Shown here in pieces: positions 1 through 15,400 of a stretch of DNA of 64,000 nt. A model generated the notes under the pieces. It was not told the DNA's origin, did no database searches, and worked only from the letters and a program-made list of their open reading frames with translations. Numbering within the stretch: position 1 is the first letter of the stretch; every line of letters begins with the position of its first letter. Origin of the DNA: Brassica napus (lineage: Eukaryota > Streptophyta > Magnoliopsida > Brassicales > Brassicaceae). The position numbers were made by a program, and so were the translations under genes. Where the stretch lies: contig NC_063445.1 in assembly GCF_020379485.1 (NCBI RefSeq), positions 57,912,939-57,976,938 of the forward strand, written 5' to 3'.

Positions 1-448
1 TGTAACACCCCTACGAAAATATTTCGAAGATAAATGCTCTAATTTACTGCAAGGCTAGGATCTTTATGTTGATTAGTTATTCTAAACACATTTTATTAGC
101 TATTAATGTATATTTGACTCAATTCATGAGTACATGTGTGTCGTTTAAATTTTCTGTAGAAATTTAAAAAAAAAAAATATTTTAGTCAAAACTTCATAAT
201 AAGCATACCCAAATTGGTTGAATAATCAATAGAAATCGCTATTTTGTAGAAAAACAAAGAAAAAAAGGTTCTAAACCATCTTTGACCCTCATCATATGAT
301 GAAGTCAAAGAGGATGGAACTGTTGCATTAAAATAGAATTTATTTTATTGAATTTCTCAAAATTTAAGGGTTAAAATTACGACAAAAAAATTTTATGAAA
401 TTATTTCGTAAATACTTAAATACTGAAGCATAAGCCACTTTTTTTTTA
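1..448 (-). repeat. Inverted portion of the satellite array
   Basis: The first 450 bases carry the satellite landmarks in reverse complement, for example ACCCCTACGAAAATATTTCG, CACATTTTATTAGC and CCCAAATTGGTTGAATAA. From about 455 onward all monomers read forward. The switch is centred near 448, where TACTGAAGCATA on the left mirrors TATGCCTTCAGTA on the right around an A/T-rich spacer. The reversed part is diverged and rearranged around 290-320. Confidence 0.85.
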
Positions 449-3400
449 GTTACAACTAAGATCATATGCCTTCAGTATATTAGCATTTTACCGAAAAATT
501 CAACTTTCGTAAGGGTATAACCCTTAGATTTGAGAAAAAAATTCAAAAAATGAAAATTCTATTTATGCATAGTTGCATCCTTTCACTAACATATGATGAA
601 GGTCAAAGAGGTTTAGAACTTTGTTGTCTCTGTTTTTCTAGAAAATAGACGATTTATAGTGGTTATTCAACCAATTTGGGGTACTATTATGAAGTTTTAC
701 TAAATTAATTGACGAAAAATTAAAACGACACACATGTACCATGAAATGAGTTTAATATACATTAATACTAATATAGAATGTGTTTAGAAATACTAAAGCA
801 ACAGTAAAGATCATAGCCTTCAGTATATAGAGCATTTACCGAAAATTTTCGTAGGGGTGTTAACCCATAGATTTGAGAAAAAATCAAAAAAATGAAAATT
901 CTATTTTAATGCATAGTTGCATCCCTCACTAACATATGATGAAGGTCAAATAGGTTTGGAACCTTGTTGTCTCCGTTTTTCTAGAAAATAGCGATTTTAT
1001 AGTGGTTAGTCAACCAATTAGGGAGTATTATGAAGTTTTACTAAATTAATTGACAAAAATTAAACGACGCACATGTACCATGAAATAGAGTTTAATATAC
1101 ATTAATACAAATGCAGAATGTGTTTAGAATTTAAAACAACACTAAAGATCATATGCTTCAGTATATAGAGCATTTACCGAAAAATTCAATATTTTCGTAG
1201 GGGGTTAGGTTAACCCATAGATTTTAGAAAAAAAATTAAAAATGAAAATTCTGTTTAATGCATAGTTGCATCTTTTACTAACATATGATGAATGTCAAAG
1301 AGGTTTGGAACCTTGTTGTCTCCGTTTTTCTAGAATAGCGATTATAGTGGTTAGTCAACCAATTTAGGGAGTATTATGAAGTTTTACTTAATTAATTGAC
1401 GAAAAATTTACACGACGCACATGTACCATAAATAGAGTTTAATATACATTAATACAAATAAGAATGTGTTTAGAAATTAAAACAACAGTAAAGATCATAG
1501 GCTTTAGTATATAGAGCATTTACCGAAAAACTAAATATTTTGTAGGATTAACCCATAGATTTTGAGAAAAAATTTAAAAAATGAAAATTCTGTTTTAATG
1601 CATAGTTGCATCTTTTACTAACATATGATGAAAGTCAAAGAGGTTTGGAACCTTTGTTGTCTCCGTTTTTCTAGAGAATATCGATTTTATAGTGGTTAGT
1701 CAACCAATTTAGGGAGTATTATGAAGTTTTACTATATTAATTGAAACAAAAAATTAAACGACGCACACATGTACCATGAAATAGAGTTTAATATACATAA
1801 TACAAATGCAGAATGGTTTAGAAATTTTAAAACAACACTAAAGATCATATGCTTCAGTATATAGAGCATTTACCGAAAAATTCAATATTTTCGTAGGGGG
1901 TTAACCCATAGATTTTGAGAAAAAATTTAAAAAATGAAAATTATGTTTAATGCATAGTTGCATCTTTACTAACATATGATGAAGATCAAAGTGGTTTGAA
2001 CCTGTGTTTTCTAGAGAATAGCGATTTTATAGTGGTTAGTCAACCAATTTGGGTAGTATTATGAAGTTTTACTAAATTAATTGACGAAAAAATTTAAACG
2101 ACGCACATGTACCATGAAATAGAGTTTATATAACATTAATACAAATATAGAATGTGTTTAGAAATATTAAAAAAACACTAAAGATCATGGCTTCAGTATA
2201 TAGAGCATTTACCGAAATATTAAATATTTTGTAAGGGTTAACCCATAGATTTTGAGAAAATTCAAAAAATGAAAATTCTATTTTAAGCATAGTTGCATCA
2301 TTCACTAATATATGATGAAGTCAAAGAGGTTTGGAACCTTTTTGTCTCCGTTTTTCTAGAAAGAATAGCGATTTTATAGTGGTTAGTCAATCAATTTAGG
2401 ACGTATTATGAAGTTTTACTAAATTAATTGACAAAAAAATATAAACAACGCACATGTACAATGAAATAAAGTTTAATATACATTAATACAAATATAGAAT
2501 GTGTTTAGAAATATTAAAACAACAGTATAGATCATAGGCTTCAGTATATAGAGCATTTACCGAAAAAATTAAATATTTTGTAGGGGTTAACCCATAGATT
2601 TTGAGAAAAATTCAAAAAAATGAAAATTCTATTTTAATGCATAGTTGCATCCCTCACTAACATATGATGAATGTCAAAGAGGTTTGGAACCTTTGTTGTC
2701 TCTGTTTTTCTAGAAAATAGCGATTTTATAGTGGTTAGTCAACCAATTTAGGTAGTATTATGAAGTTTTACTAATTAATTGACAAAAAATTTAAACGACG
2801 CACATGTACCATGAAATAGAGTTTAATATACATTAATACAAATGCAGAATGTGTTTAGAAATTTTAAAACAACACTAAAGATCATATGCTTCAGTATATA
2901 GAGCATTTACCGAAAAATTAAATATTTCGTAGGGGTTAGTTAACCCATAGATTTTGAGAAAAAATTAAAAAATGAAAATTCTATTTTAATGCATAGTTGC
3001 ATCTTTCACTAACATATGATGAAGGTCAAAGAGGTTTGGAACCTTTGTTGTCTCTGTTTTTCTAGAGAATAGCGATTTTATAGTGGTTAGTCAACCAATT
3101 GGGTAGTATTATGAAGTTTTACTAAATTAATTGACGAAAAAATTTAAACGACGCACATGTACCATGAAATAGAGTTTAATATACATTAATACAAATATAG
3201 AATGTGTTTAGAAATATAAAAAAACAGTAAAGATCATAGGCTTCAGTATATAGAGCATTTACCGAAAAATTAAATATTTTGTAGGGTTAACCCATAGATT
3301 TTGAGAAAAATTCAAAAAAAATGAAAATTCTATTTTAATGCATAGTTGCATCATTCACTAACATATGATGAAGGTCAAAGAGGTTTGGAACCTTTGTTGT

Positions 3401-6400
3401 CTCCGTTTTTCTAGAGAATAGCGATTTTATAGTGGTTAGTCAACCAATTTAGGGAGTATTATGAAGTTTTACTAAATTAATTGACAAAAAAATTTAAACG
3501 ACGCACATGTACCATGAAATATAATTTAATATACATTAATACAAATGCATAATGTGTTTAGAAATTTTAAAACAACACAAAAGATCATATGCTTCAGTAT
3601 ATAGAGCATTTACCGAAAAATTCAATATTTTCGTAAGGGTTAACCCATAGATTTTGAGAAAAATTCAAAAAAATGAAAATTCTATTTTAATGCATAGTTG
3701 CATCCTTCACTAACATATGATGAAGGTCAAAGAGGTTTGTAACCTTTGTTGTCTCCGTTTTTATTGAAAATAGCGATTTTATAGTGGTTAGTCAACCAAT
3801 TTACGGAGTATTATGAAGTTTTACTAAATTAATTGACAAAAAATTTAAACGACGCACATGTATCATGAAATATAGTTTAATGTACATTAATACAAATGCA
3901 GAATGTGTTTAGAAATATTAAAACAACAGTAAAGATCATAGGCTTCAGTATATAGAGCATTTACCGAAAAATTAAATATTTTGTAGGGGTTAACCCATAG
4001 ATTTTGAGAAAAATTCAAAAAAATGAAAATTCTATTTTAATGCATAGTTGCATCCCTCACTAACATATGATGAAGGTCAAAGAGGTTTGGAACCTTTGTT
4101 GTCTCCGTTTTTCTAGAAAATAGCGATTTTATAGTGGTTAGTCAACAACCATTTTAAGGAGTATTATGAAGTTTTTCTAAATTAATTGACAAAAAATATA
4201 AACAACGCACATGTACCATGAAATAGAGTTTAATATACATTAATACGAATTCAGGATGTGTTGAGAAATTTTATAACAACACTAAAGATCATATGCTTCA
4301 GTATATATAGCATTTACCCAAAAATTCAATATTTTCGTAGGGGTTAACCCATAGATTTTGAGAAAAAAAATTTACAAAATGAAAATTCTGTTTTAATTCA
4401 TAGTTGCATATTTTACTAACATATGATGAATGTCAAAGAGGTTTGGAACCTTTGTTGTCTCCGTTTTTCTAGAGAATAGCGATTTTATAGTGGTTAGTCA
4501 ACCAATTTAGGGAGTATTATGAAGTTTTAATAAATTAATTGACGAAAATTTAAACGACGCACATGTACCATGAAATAGAGTTTAATATACATTAATACGA
4601 ATATAAAATGTGTTTAGAAATTTTAAAACAACACTAAAGATCATATGCTTCAGTATATAGAGCATTTACCGAAAAATTCAATATTTTCGTAGGGGTTAAC
4701 CCATAGATTTTGAGAAAAATTCAAAAAAATGAAAATTCTATTTTAATGCATAGTTACATCCCTCACTAACATATGATGAAGGTCAAAGAGGTTTGGAACC
4801 TTTGTTGTCTCCGTTTTTCTAGAAAATAGCGATTTTATAGTGGTTAGTCAACCAATTTAGGGAGTATTAGGAAGTTTTACTAAATTAATTGACAAAAAAA
4901 TTTAAACGACGCACATGTACTATGAAATTGAGTTTAATATACATTAATACAAATGCAGAATGTGTTTAGAAATTTTAAAACAACACTAAAGATCATATGC
5001 TTCAGTATATAGAGCATTTACCGAAAAATTCAATATTTTCGTAAGGGTACCCATAGATTTTGAGAAAAATTCAAAAAAATAAAAATTCTGTTTTAATGCA
5101 TAGTTGCATCCTTCACTAAGATATGATGAAGGTCAAAGAGGTTTGGAACCTTTGTTGTCTCTGTTTTTCTAGAAAATAGCGATTTTATAGTGGTTAGTCA
5201 ACCAATTTAGGGAGTATTTTGAAGTTTTACTAAATTAATTGACGAAAAATTTAAACGAGGCACATGTACCATGAAATTGAGTTTAATATACAAATATAGA
5301 ATATATTTAGAAATATTAAAACAACAGTAAAGATCATAGGCTTCAGTATATAGAGCATTTACCGAAATACTAAATATTTCGTAGGTGTGTTAACCCATAG
5401 ATTTTGAGAAAAATTCAAAAAAAATGAAAATTCTATTTTAATGCATAGTTGCATCCCTCACTAACATATGATGAAGGCAAAGAGGTTTGGAACCTTTGTG
5501 GTCTCTGTTTTTCTAGAAAATAGCGATTTTATAGTGGTTAGTCAACCAATTTAGGGAGTATTATGAAGTTTTACTAAATTAATTGACAAAAAATTTAAAC
5601 GACGCACATGTACCATGAAATACAGTTTAATATACATTAATACAAATTCAGAATGTGTTTAGAAATTTTAAAACAACACTAAAGATCATATGCTTTAGTA
5701 TATAGAGCATTTACCGAAAAATTCAATATTTTCGTAGGGGTAACCATAGATTTTGAGAAAAAAAATTTAAAAAATGAAAATTCTGTTTTAATGCATAGTT
5801 GCATATTTTACTAACATATGATGAAGGTCAAAGAGGTTTGGAACCTTTGTTGTCTCCGTTTTTCTAGAGAATAGCGATTTTATAGTGGTTAGTCAACCAA
5901 TTTTGGGAGTATTATGAAGTTTTACTAAATTAATTGACGAAAATTTAAACGACGCACATGTATACATTAATAAAAATATAGAATGTGTTTAGAAATATTA
6001 AAACAACAGTAAAGATCATAGGCTTCAGTATATAGAGCATTTACCGAAAAAATTAAATATTTTGTAGGGGTTAACCCATAGATTTTGAGAAAAATTCAAA
6101 AAAATAAAAATTCTATTTTAATGCATAGTTGCATCCCTCACTAACATATGATGAATGTCAAAGAGGTTTGGAACCTTTGTTGTCTCTGTTTTTCTAGAAA
6201 ATAGCGATTTTATAGTGGTTAGTCAACCAATTTAGGGAGTATATATTATGAAGTTTTACTAAATTAATTGACAAAAAATTTAAACGACGCACATGTACCA
6301 TGAAATAGAGTTTAATATACATTAATACAAATGCAGAATGTGTTTAGAAATTTTAAAACAACACTAAAGATCATATGCTTCAGTATATAGAGCATTTACC

Positions 6401-9400
6401 GAAAAATTCAATATTTTCGTAGGGGGTTAGGTTAACCCATAGATTTTGAGAAAAAAATTTAAAAAATGAAAATTCTATTTTAATGCATAGTTGCATCTTT
6501 TACTAACATATGATGAACGTCAAAGAGGTTTGGAACCTTTGTTGTCTCTGTTTTTCTAGAGAATAGCGATTTTATAATGGTTAGTCAACCAATTTGGGTA
6601 CTATTATCAAGTTTTACTAAATTAATTGACGAAAAAATTTAAACGACGCACATGTACCATGAAATAGAGTTTAATATACATTAATACAAATATAGAATGT
6701 GTTTAGAAATATTAAAAAAACAGTAAAGATCATAGGCTTGAGTATATAGAGCATTTACCGAAATATTAAATATTTTGTAGGAGTTAACCCATAGATTTTG
6801 AGAAAAATTCAAAAAAAATGAAAATTCTATTTTAATGCATAGTTGCATCATTCACTAACATATGATGAAGGTCAAAGAGGTTTGGAACCTTTGTTGTCTC
6901 CGTTTTTCTAGAGAATAGCGATTTTATAGTGGTTAGTCAACCAATTTAGGGAGTATTATGAAGTTTTACTAAATTAATTGACAAAAAAATTTAAACGACG
7001 CACATGTACCATGAAATAGAATTTAATATACATTAATACAAATGCATAATGTGTTTAGAAATTTTAAAACAACACAAAAGATCATATGCTTCAGTATATA
7101 GAGCATTTACCGAAAAATTCAATATTTTCGTAAGGGTTAACCCATAGATTTTGAGAAAAATTCAAAAAAAATGAAAATTCTATTTTAATGCATAGTTGCA
7201 TCCTTCATTAACATATGATAAAGGTCAAAGAGGTTTGGAACCTTTGTTGTCTCCGTTTTTCTTGAAAATAACGATTTTATAGTGGTTAGTCAACCAATTT
7301 AGAGATTATTATGAAGTTTTACTAAATTAATTGACAAAAAAATTTAAACGACGCACATGTACCATGAAATAGAGTTTAATATACATTAATACAAATGCAG
7401 AATTTGTTTAGAAATTTTAAAACTACATTAAAGATCATATCCTTCAGTATATTGAATATTTACCGAAAAATTCAATATTTTCTATTTAACTCATAGATTT
7501 TGAGAAAAATTTATGAAAATAAAAAATTCTATTTTAATGCATAGTTGCATCCAACTAACATATGATGAAGGTCAAAGAGGTTTGGAACCTTTGTTGTCTC
7601 CGTTTTTCTAGAAAATAGCGATTTTATAGTGGTTAGTCAACCAATTTAGGGAGTATTATGAAGTTTTACTAAATTAATTGACAAAAAATTTAAACGACGC
7701 ACATGTACCAGGAAATAGAGTTTAATATACAAATATAGAATGTATTTAGAAATATTAAAACAACAGTAAAGATCATAGGCTTCAGTATATAGAGCATTTA
7801 CCGAAATATTAAATATTTCGTAGGGGTGTTAACCCATAGATTTTGAGAAAAATTCAAAAAAAATGAAAATTATATTTTAATGCATAGTTGCATCCTTCAC
7901 TAATATATGATGAAAGTCAAAGAGGTTTGGAACCTTTGTTGTCTCTATTTTTTTAGAAAATAGCGATTTTATAGTGGTTAGTCAACCAATTTACGGAGTA
8001 TTATGAAGTTTTACTAAATTAATTGAGAAAAAATTTAAACGACGCACATGTACCATGAAATAGAGTTTAATATACATTAATACAAATGCAGAATTTGTTT
8101 AGAAATTTTAAAACAACACTAAAGATCATATGCTTCAGTATATAGAGCATTTACCGAAATATTCAGTATATTCGTAGGGGTACCCATAGATTTTGAGAAA
8201 AAAATTTAAAAAATGAAAATTATGTTTTAATGCATAGTTGCATCTTTTACTAACATATGATGAAGGTCAAAGAGGTTTGGAACCTTTGTTGTCTCCGTTT
8301 TTCTAGAGAATAGCGATTTTATAGTGGTTAGTCAACCAATTTGGATAGTATTATGAAGTTTTACTAAATTAATTGACGAAAGAATTTAAACGACGCATAT
8401 GTACCATGAAATAGAGTTTAATATACATTAATACAAATATAGAATGTGTTTAGAAATATTAAAAAAACCGTAAATATCATAGGCTTTAGTATATAGAGCA
8501 TTTACCAAAAAATTAAATATTTTGTAGGGGTTAACCCATAGATTTTGAAAAAAATTCAAAAAAATGAAAATTCTATTTTAATGCATAATTGCATCCCTCA
8601 CTAACATATGATGAAGGTCAAAGAGTTTTGGAACCTTTGTTGTCTCCGTTTTTCTAGAGAATAGCGATTTTATAGTTGTTAGTCAACCAATTTAGAGAGT
8701 ATTATGAAGTTTTTCTAAATTAATTGACAAAAAATTTAAAAGACGCACATGTACTATGAAATTGAATTTAATATACATTAATACAAATGCAGAATGTGTT
8801 TAGAAGTTTTAAAACAACACTAAAGATCATATGCTTCAGTATATAGAGCATTTACCTAAAAATTCAACATTTTCGTAAGGGTTAACCTTTAGATTTTGAG
8901 AAAAATTCAAAAAAATGAAAATTCTATTTTAATGCATAGTTGCATTCTTCACTAACATATGATGAAGGTCAAAGAGGTTTAGAACCTTTGTTGTCCCTGT
9001 TTTTCTAGAAAATAGCGATTTTATAGTGGTTAGTCAACCAATTTATGGAGTATTATGAAGTTTTACTAAATTAATTGACGAAAAATTTAAACGACGCACA
9101 TGTACAATGAAATTGAGTTTAATATACATTAATACAAATATAGAATGTGTTTAGAAATGTTAAAACAACAGTAAAGATCATAGCCTTCAGTATATAGAGC
9201 ATTTACCGAAATATTTTCGTAGGGGTGTTAAACCATAGATTTTGAGAAAAATTCAAAAAAAATGAAAATTCTATTTTAATGCATAGTTGCATCCCTCACT
9301 AACATATGATGAAGGTCAAAGAGGTTTGGAACCTTTGTTGTCTCCGTTTTTCTAGAAAATAGCGATTTTATAGTGGTTAGTCAACCAATTTAGGGAGTAT

Positions 9401-12400
9401 TATGAAGTTTTACTAAATTAATTGACAAAAAATTTAAACGACGCACATGTACCATGAAATAGAGTTTAATATACATTAATACAAATGCAGAATGTGTTTA
9501 GAAATTTTAAAACAACACTAAAGATCATATGCTTCAGTATATAGAGCATTTACCGAAATATTCAGTATATTCGTAGGGGTACCCATAGATTTTGAGAAAA
9601 AAATTTAAAAAATGAAAATTATGTTTTAATGCATAGTTGCATCTTTTACTAACATATGATGAAGGTCAAAGAGGTTTGGAACCTTTGTTGTCTCCGTTTT
9701 TCTAGAGAATATCGATTTTATAGTGGTTAGTCAACCAATTTAGGGAGTATTATGAAGTTTTACTAAATTAATTGACGAAAATTTAAACGACGCACATGTA
9801 CCATGAAATAGAGTTTAATATACATTAATACAAATATGGAATGTGTTTAGAAATATTAAAACAACATTAAAGATCATAGCCTTCAGTATATAGAGCATTT
9901 ACCGAAAAATTAAATATTTTGTAGGGGTTAACCCATAGATTTTGAAAAAAATTCAAAAAAATGAAAATTCTATTTTAATGCATAATTGCATCCCTCACTA
10001 ACATATGATGAAGGTCAAAGAGTTTTGGAACCTTTGTTGTCTCCGTTTTTCTAGAGAATAGCGATTTTATAGTGGTTAGTCAACCAATTTAGAGAGTATT
10101 ATGAAGTTTTTCTAAATTAATTGACAAAAAATTTAAACGACGCACATGTACTATGAAATTGAATTTAATATACATTAATACAAATGCAGAATGTGTTTAA
10201 AAGTTTTAAAACAACACTAAAGATCATATGCTTCAGTATATAGAGCATTTACCTAAAAATTCAACATTTTCGTAAGGGTTAACCTTTAGATTTTGAGAAA
10301 AATTCAAAAAAATGAAAATTCTATTTTAATGCATAGTTGCATTCTTCACTAACATATGATGAAGGTCAAAGAGGTTTAGAACCTTTGTTGTCCCTGTTTT
10401 TCTAGAAAATAGCGATTTTATAGTGGTTAGTCAACCAATTTATGGAGTATTATGAAGTTTTACTAAATTAATTGACGAAAAATTTAAACGACGCACATGT
10501 ACAATGAAATTGAGTTTAATATACATTAATACAAATATAGAATGTGTTTAGAAATGTTAAAACAACAGTAAAGATCATAGCCTTCAGTATATAGAGCATT
10601 TACCGAAATATTTTCGTAGGGGTGTTAAACCATAGATTTTGAGAAAAATTCAAAAAAAATGAAAATTCTATTTTAATGCATAGTTGCATCCCTCACTAAC
10701 ATATGATGAAGGTCAAAGAGGTTTGGAACCTTTGTTGTCTCCGTTTTTCTAGAAAATAGCGATTTTATAGTGGTTAGTCAACCAATTTAGGAGAGTATTA
10801 TGAAGTTTTACTAAATTAATTGACAAAAAATTTAAACGACGCACATGTACCATGAAATAGAGTTTAATATACATTAATACAAATGCAGAATGTGTTTAGA
10901 AATTTTAAAACAACACTAAAGATCATATGCTTCAGTATATAGAGCATTTACCGAAAAATTCAATATTTTCGTAGGGGTTAACCCATAGATTTTGAGAAAA
11001 AAAATTTAAATAATGAAAATTCTGTTTTAATGCATAGTTGCATATTTTACTAACATATGATGAAGGTCAAAGAGGTTTGGAACCTTTGTTGTCTCCGTTT
11101 TTCTAGAGAATAGCGATTTTATAGTGGTTAGTCAACCAATTTGGGTACTATTATGAAGTTTTACTAAATTAATTGACAAAAAATTTAAACGACGCACATG
11201 TACCATGAAATAGAGTTTAATATACATTATTACAAATATAGAATGTGTTTAGAAATATTAAAACAACAGTAAAGATCATAGGCTTCAGTATATAGAGCAT
11301 TTACCGAAATATTAAATATTTCGTAGGGGTGTTAACCCATAGATTTTGAGAAAAATTCAAAAAAAATGAAAACTATATTTTAATGCATAGTTGCATCCCT
11401 CACTAATATATGATGAAGGTCAAAGAGGTTTAGAACCTTTGTTGTCTCCGTTTTTTTAGAAAATAGCGATTTTATAGTGGTTAGTCAACCAATTTACGGA
11501 GTATTATGAAGTTTTACTAAATTAATTGAGAAAAAATTTAAACGACGCACATGTACCATGAAATAGAGTTTAATATACATTAATACAAATGCAGAATGTG
11601 TTTAGAAATTTTAAAACAACACTAAAGATCATATGCTTCAGTATATAGAGCATTTACCGAAATATTCAATATATTCGTAGGGGTACCCATTGATTTTGAG
11701 GAAAAAATTTAAAAAATGAAAATTCTGTTTTAATGCATAGTTGCATATTTTACTAACATATGATGAAGGTCAAAGAGGTTTGGAACCTTTGTTGTCTCCG
11801 TTTTTCTAGAGAATAGCGATTTTATAGTGGTTAGTCAACCAATTTAGGGAGTATTATGAAGTTTTACTAAATTAATTGACGAAAATTTAAACGACGCACA
11901 TGTAACATGAAATAGAGTTTAATATAAATTAATACAAATATGGAATGTGTTTAGAAATATTAAAACAACAGTAAAGATCATAGGCTTCAGTATATAGAGC
12001 ATTTACCGAAAAATTAAATATTTTGTAGGAGTTAACCCATAGATTTTGAAAAAAATTCAAAAAAATGAAAATTCTATTTTAATGCATAATTGCATCTCTC
12101 ACTAACATATGATGAAGGTCAAAGAGGTTTGGAACCTTTGTTGTCTCCGTTTTTCTAGAGAATGGCGATTTTATAGTGGTTAGTCAACCAATTTAGAGAG
12201 TATTATGAAGTTTTACTAAATTAATTGACAAAAAATTTAAACGACGCACATGTACTATGAAATTGAATTTAATATACATTAATACAAATGCATAATGTGT
12301 TTAGAAATTTTAAAACAACACTAAAGATCATATGCTTCAGTATATAGAGCATTTACCGAAAAATTCAACATTTTCGTAAGGGTTAACCCTTAGATTTTGA

Positions 12401-15400
12401 GAAAAATTCAAAAAAATGAAAATTCTATTTTAATGCATAGTTGCATCCTTCACTAACATATGATGAAGGTCAAAGAGGTTTAGAACCTTTGTTGTCTCTG
12501 TTTTTCTAGAAAATAGCGATTTTATAGTGGTTATTCAACCAATTTGGGTACTATTATGAAGTTTTACTAAATTAATTGACGAAAAATTTAAACGACACAC
12601 ATGTACCATGAAATTGAGTTTAATATACATTAATACAAATATAGAATGTGTTTAGAAATACTAAAGCAACAGTAAAGATCATAGCCTTCAGTATATAGAG
12701 CATTTACCGAAATATTTTCGTAGGGGTGTTAACACATAGATTTTGAGAAAAAATCAAAAAAAATGAAAATTCTATTTTAATGCATAGTTGCATCCCTCAC
12801 TAACATATGATGAAGGTAAAAGAGGGTTGGAACCTTTGTTGTCTCCGTTTTTCTATAAAATAGCGATTTTATAGTGGTTAGTGAACCAATTTAGGGAGTA
12901 TTATGAAGTTTTACTAAATTAATTGACAAAAAATTTAAACGACGCACATGTACCATGAAATAGAGTTTAATATACATTAATACAAATGCAGAATGTGTTT
13001 AGAAATTTTAAAACAACACTAAAGATCGTATGCTTCAGTATATAGAGCATTTACCGAAAAATTCAATATTTTCGAAGGGGGTTAGGTTAACCCATAGATT
13101 TTGAGAAAAAAATTTAAAAAATGAAAATTCTATTTTAATGCATAGTTGCATCTTTTACTAACATATGATGAACGTCAAAGAGGTTTGAAACCTTTGTTGT
13201 CTCTGTTTTTCTAGAGAATAGCGATTTTATAATGGTTAGTCAACCAATTTAGGGAGTATTATGAAGTTTTACTAAATTAATTGACGAAAAATTTAAACGA
13301 CGCACATGTACCATGAAATAGAGTTTAATATACATTAATACAAATATAGAATGTGTTTAGAAATATTAAAACAACAGTAAAGATCATAGACTTTAGTATA
13401 TAGAGCATTTACCGAAAAACTAAATATTTTGTAGGGATTAACCCATAGATTTTGAGAAAAAAATTTAAAAAATGAAAATTCTGTTTTAATGCATAGTTGC
13501 ATCTTTTACTAACATATGATGAAAGTCAAAGAGGTTTGGAACCTTTGTTGTCTCCGTTTTCCTAGAGAATATCGATTTTATAGTGGTTAGTGAACCAATT
13601 TAGGGAGTATTATGAAGTTTTACTATATTAATTGAAAAAAAAAATAAACGACGCACATGTACCATGAAATAGAGTTTAATATACATTAATACAAATGCAG
13701 AATGTGTTTAGAAATTTTAAAACAACACTAAAGATCATATGCTTCAGTATATAGAGCATTTACCGAAAAATTCAATATTTTCGTAGGGGGTTAACCCATA
13801 GATTTTGAGAAAAAAATTTAAAAAATGAAAATTATGTTTTAATGCATAGTTACATCTTTTACTAACATATGATGAAGATCAAAGTGGTTTGGAACCTTTG
13901 TTTTTCTAGAGAATAGCGATTTTATAGTGGTTAGTCAACCAATTTGGGTACTATTATGAAGTTTTACTAAATTAATTGACGAAAAAATTTAAACGACGCA
14001 CATGTACCATGAAATAGAGTTTATTATACATTAATACAAATATAGAATGTGTTTAGAAATATTAAAAAAACAGTAAAGATCATGGGCTTGAGTATATAGA
14101 GCATTTACCGAAATATTAAATATTTTGTAAGGGTTAACCCATAGATTTTGAGAAAAATTCAAAAAATTGAAAATTCTATTTTAATGCATAGTTGCATCAT
14201 TCACTAATATATGATGAAGTTCAAAGAGGTTTGGAACCTTTTTTGTCTCCGTTTTTCTAAAGAATAGCGATTTTATAGTGGTTAGTCAATCAATTTAGGG
14301 AGTATTATGAAGTTTTACTAAATTAATTGACAAAAAAATATAAACGACGCACATGTACAATGAAATAAATTTTAATATACATTAATACAAATGCATAATG
14401 TGTTTAGAAATTTTAAAACAACACTAAAGATCATATGCTTCAGTATATAGAGCATTTACCGAAAAATTCAATATTTTCGTAAGGGTTAACCCATAGATTT
14501 TGAGAAAAACTCAAAAAAATGAAAATTCTATTTTAATGCATAGTTGCATCCTTCACTAACATATGATGAAGGTCAACGAGGTTTGTAACCTTTGTTGTCT
14601 CCGTTTTTATTGAAAATAGCGATTTTATAGTGGTTAGTCAACCAATTTAAGGAGTATTATGAAGTTTTACTAAATTAATTGACAAAAAAATTTAAACGAC
14701 GCACATGTACCATGAAATAGAGTTTAATATACATTAATACAAATTCAGAATTTGTTTAGAAATTTTAAAACTACACTAAAGATCATATCCTTCAGTATAT
14801 TGAGTATTTACCGAAAAATTCAATATTTTCTATTTAACTCATAGATTTTGAGAAAAATTTAAGAAAATAAAAAATTCTATTTTAATGCATAGTTGCATCC
14901 AACTAACATATGATGAAGGTCAAAGAGGTTTGAAACCTTTGTTGTCTCCGTTTTTCTAGAAAATAACGATTTTATAGTGGTTAGTCAACCAATTTATGGA
15001 GTATTATGAAGTTTTACTAAATTAATTGACAAAAAATTTAAACGACGCACATGTACCATGAAATAGAGTTTAATATACATTAATACAAATGCAGAATGTG
15101 TTTAGAAATTTTAAAACAACACTAAAGATCATATGCTTCAGTATATAGAGCATTTACCAAAAAATTCATTATTTTTGTAGGGGAGGTTAACCCATATATT
15201 TTGAGAAAAAAAAATTAAAAAATGAAAATTCTGTTTTAATGCATAGTTGCATCTTTTACTAACATATGATGAAGGTCAAAGAGGTTTGGAACCTTTGTTG
15301 TCTCCGTTTTTCTAGAGAATAGCGATTTTATAGTGGTTAGTCAACCAATTTGGATACTATTATGAGGTTTTACAAAATTAATTGACGAAACTATTAAAAC

